Shown here: one piece after another, positions 20,650 through 22,171 of the stretch
How positions within the stretch are numbered: the stretch's first letter is position 1
How the letters are laid out: every line of letters begins with the position of its first letter
DNA from: Sphacelaria rigidula
Taxonomy: Eukaryota > Phaeophyceae > Sphacelariales
Assembly (NCBI GenBank): GCA_964200075.2
Contig: CAXNAA020000348.1
Coordinates: 1 to 22,171, forward strand
Direction: 5' to 3'
DNA: 22,171 nucleotides
Notes under the pieces: generated by a model
Database searches by the model: none
The model's input: the letters and a program-made list of their open reading frames with translations, nothing else
Told to the model about the DNA's origin: nothing
Position numbers and translations under genes: made by a program

Positions 20650-20897
20650 CCGTCTACCATGCGATACTCGGGTGTCCACCCTCCTCTCCCATATCTTGAC
20701 CGCGGTGCGTTGGCATCTACCTTCTTTGGCATGTACCACTGAAGTTCCACCTCGTCCCCATCTACCCCCTTCTTCATGGATAAAAATTTCCCGACACAGA
20801 CCGACAACGGCGAGCTTTTCGGCTGCGAAAAAGCAACAAACTCTCCGACCTCCACCCTGAATAGCGGCCCCGGCGTTCTACTCAGGCCGCGCCTCCT

Positions 20898-20908
20898 CCC
20901 CCCCCCCC
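20898..20908. repeat. C11 tract causing a frameshift
   Basis: Eleven C on the plus strand, G11 in the minus-strand gene. The frame open upstream (ending in poly-Gly then stop at 20882) and the frame open downstream (starting RRRGLSRTPGPLFRVEVGEF) overlap exactly over this tract. One base of slippage, real or from sequencing, would fuse them. Confidence 0.7.
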
Positions 20909-21529
20909 TCCTTGTGGGACAGGGGAAGCTCCAGTCGCTACTGCACTCCCGGCAACTCTGTCCCTCAACGTAGAAGACGGATCGCTCCTCACTCCAAGAG
21001 TCCGGGCCACATCACCCGTGCTATCGCGTGTACCTGAGTCCAAAGCCCCGCCATCATCATCTGTGTTGTCGTTTGACTCGGGCCTACTGTACAGGAACAT
21101 ACTCCAATCGAAAGGAACAGGCGTCGACTTCCCTACGTCGATAACGCTTGACGCCAGTTCCGACATCAATGTCCTGTGATATTGGTTCGCCGACAACCCC
21201 TCCGGCAGCTCACCTGTGTTATTAGACGGTATATTGGCGTATAGTAGGGTGCGTGCAGCCTCCATTAATGATGAGATGGGAAAGCACTGTCCTATCGAGA
21301 AAAGTCACCGTGCGGGTGAATCACGGGAGTTCGTGTTCGAAAACGTAACACACGGAGCGCGACTATCCATAACTCGACATGGGTGGCCCGTGCAATATGG
21401 TCCGCCGTACGTACAAGGGTCCCTGTTCCAGCGAGTGTAAAAATCGGTGCCTACCCGTGTTTACAGCAAATAAGACAACGTTATCTTTTTTCGCACCACC
21501 GTGACGCATGGCACTGACCAACTGGGCTA

Positions 21530-21770
21530 CGTCATGACTAAGACTTCTCGGTGGGGGGGGTGCTTGGGTAACGCTTCACCAAGACCACCTGTGCAATTTC
21601 CAGCGGCCGTACAGGCACCACCGTATTTGGGATGCTCAGACACTCACCGACGCTGTGGCAGTAAGTCTTGATCCGTCGCTCGGAAGCCTCGATGCACAAG
21701 CGGTGCTGGTTCAGGGTGTGGTCGTCCACCACTTTCCGTGGGTGATCAGGTGTATCCCGCAGGTCAGCTC
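21530..21770 (-). CDS. Putative last exons of a minus-strand gene
   Basis: Minus strand. A segment from about 21768 to 21648 reads LRDTPDHPRKVVDDHTLNQH and RLCIEASERRIKTYCHSV and ends at a strong donor (GTCG|GTGAGT). A 60-base intron would end TTGCACAG near 21589. The next exon continues in matching phase (GGLGEALPKHPPHREVLVMT) to a stop near 21530. If the intron is retained, the frame also stays open to 21538. The product is not recognised. The upstream splice acceptor could not be fixed, and an in-frame TGA lies just before the first exon. Confidence 0.35.
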
Positions 21771-21969
21771 AGCTCTTCATGATGGTCATGTACCCCTCGC
21801 CGTACTCGCCGTTCCTTTTTTTCGAAGCATCACAAACGAGCGGACGGCCACGGTTTGCACTATTCATATATATTATGCTCCATGCTCAACCCTTTCTCAT
21901 CGGACCCTGTCTTTCGATCCTGAAAGAGCAACCGCGACTAGTTGTGAAAGAAAACCTGAAGAATCTGCA

Positions 21970-21985
21970 AACATATATATATATA
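21970..21985. repeat. Short AT dinucleotide repeat
   Basis: An ATATAT-type run of about 16 bases in what is probably an intron of the right-edge gene. It lies just beside an acceptor-like TTTGCAG on the minus strand. Confidence 0.7.
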
Positions 21986-22024
21986 TTTCAATCCTCGGAT
22001 GCTATCCTACACGACGCACCTGTT

Positions 22025-22171
22025 GATCACGCCCCAATCGTCCCTGTAGCTTCTTTCCTGCACTTGCATCTTGACTAAGCCGTCCGTAGGATCTCTCGAC
22101 ACCTTGAACGCCTGCGGCTTCGTGACAGAGGGAATCGGATACATGCAGCCGACGAGAAGGTCCCGGATATT
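22025..22171 (-). CDS. Partial exon entering from the right edge
   Basis: On the minus strand the frame is open from the window edge (NIRDLLVGCMYPIPSV, then FKVSRDPTDGLVKMQVQERS) and ends ATC AAC AG at a good donor, GTGCGT, in phase 2. If the donor is ignored, a stop follows within four codons. It may belong to the same gene as the exons at 21530-21770, but no linking exon of the right phase was found between them. Family unknown. Confidence 0.35.

Larger units (their letters stand above)
20250..21305 (-). pseudogene. Interrupted, probably element-derived gene
   Basis: Read on the minus strand. An open part from about 21305 (ATG at 21265, MEAARTLLYANIPSNN) passes through a Ser/Asp/Gly-rich linker to a G11 tract (20898-20908), where the frame ends. 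In the shifted frame a domain begins FRVEVGEFVAFSQPK, with CVGKFL and VELQWYMPKK (about 20700-20850), and ends GGWTPEYRMVDG at 20655. There a 211-bp inserted element interrupts it. Beyond the insert the same protein continues with KRVRSISFEHVAAISCKFAK and LPHHVWSAV, then an acidic tail (EDVGDEDMDVGDEDE) and stop. The VGEF...G...V.WY.P pattern resembles the beta-rich BAH/SH3-like C-terminal domains seen in some eukaryotic transposon proteins. That assignment is inference. N-terminal catalytic regions, if any, were not found. Confidence 0.55.

Noticed and set aside
21490-21535. Minus-strand A-box match (TAGCCCAGTTGG)
   Set aside because: The expected B box is absent. The nearest candidate has at least three mismatches and the wrong spacing.
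1-22171. CRISPR arrays, bacterial operons, rRNA genes, functional tRNA genes
   Set aside because: No spaced identical repeats, no bacterial-style gene packing, and no foldable complete tRNA or rRNA segment was seen on either strand.

Overview
The window is eukaryotic nuclear DNA. The only convincing coding signals are short exons that become continuous when introns are removed (mostly GT-AG with GTGAGT-like donors). There are no bacterial-style operons or ribosome binding sites. Base composition looks close to balanced, homopolymer G/C tracts are frequent, and most of the length is non-coding or decayed mobile DNA. The organism is probably an intron-rich protist or alga. A brown alga or other stramenopile, or an alveolate, would fit, but the sequence alone does not decide this. 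The short telomere-like tract is of the CCCTAA/TTAGGG type.

Left half (1-10.3 kb, plus strand): three host-gene models. A two-exon gene (1625-2134) encodes a ~100-residue protein with a mitochondrial-type presequence. An eleven-exon gene (3267-8796) encodes a ~489-residue coiled-coil protein. Its exon phases agree at every junction, and two of its introns appear to be GC-AG. A two-exon gene (9664-10301) encodes a ~151-residue protein ending in one transmembrane helix, with a 12-bp inverted repeat closing over its stop codon. Functions are not recognised. A tRNA-derived SINE head lies just upstream of the coiled-coil gene.

Middle (10.3-13.8 kb): mostly empty. It holds a 29-base poly-C tract, one possible short exon, a second SINE head with the same A-box to B-box spacing as the first, and a degenerate ~100-bp tandem array.

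Right half (13.8-22.2 kb): a graveyard of minus-strand mobile elements. It holds a non-LTR retrotransposon remnant (AP-like endonuclease plus the linker before the reverse transcriptase, with the reverse transcriptase missing) and a Ty1/copia integrase remnant. Next is an unrecognised, probably element-derived minus-strand gene with a frameshift in a homopolymer tract. That gene is interrupted by a 211-bp nonautonomous inverted-repeat element at 20439-20649, with 37-bp perfect terminal inverted repeats and a 5-bp CCGTC target duplication. The small element carries four telomere-type repeats inside, and removing it reconnects the host reading frame. At the right edge are exons of a further minus-strand gene that runs out of the window.

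The most distinctive object is the telomere-repeat-bearing inverted-repeat element. The gene models rest on reading-frame, phase and splice-site consistency only, with no transcript evidence.
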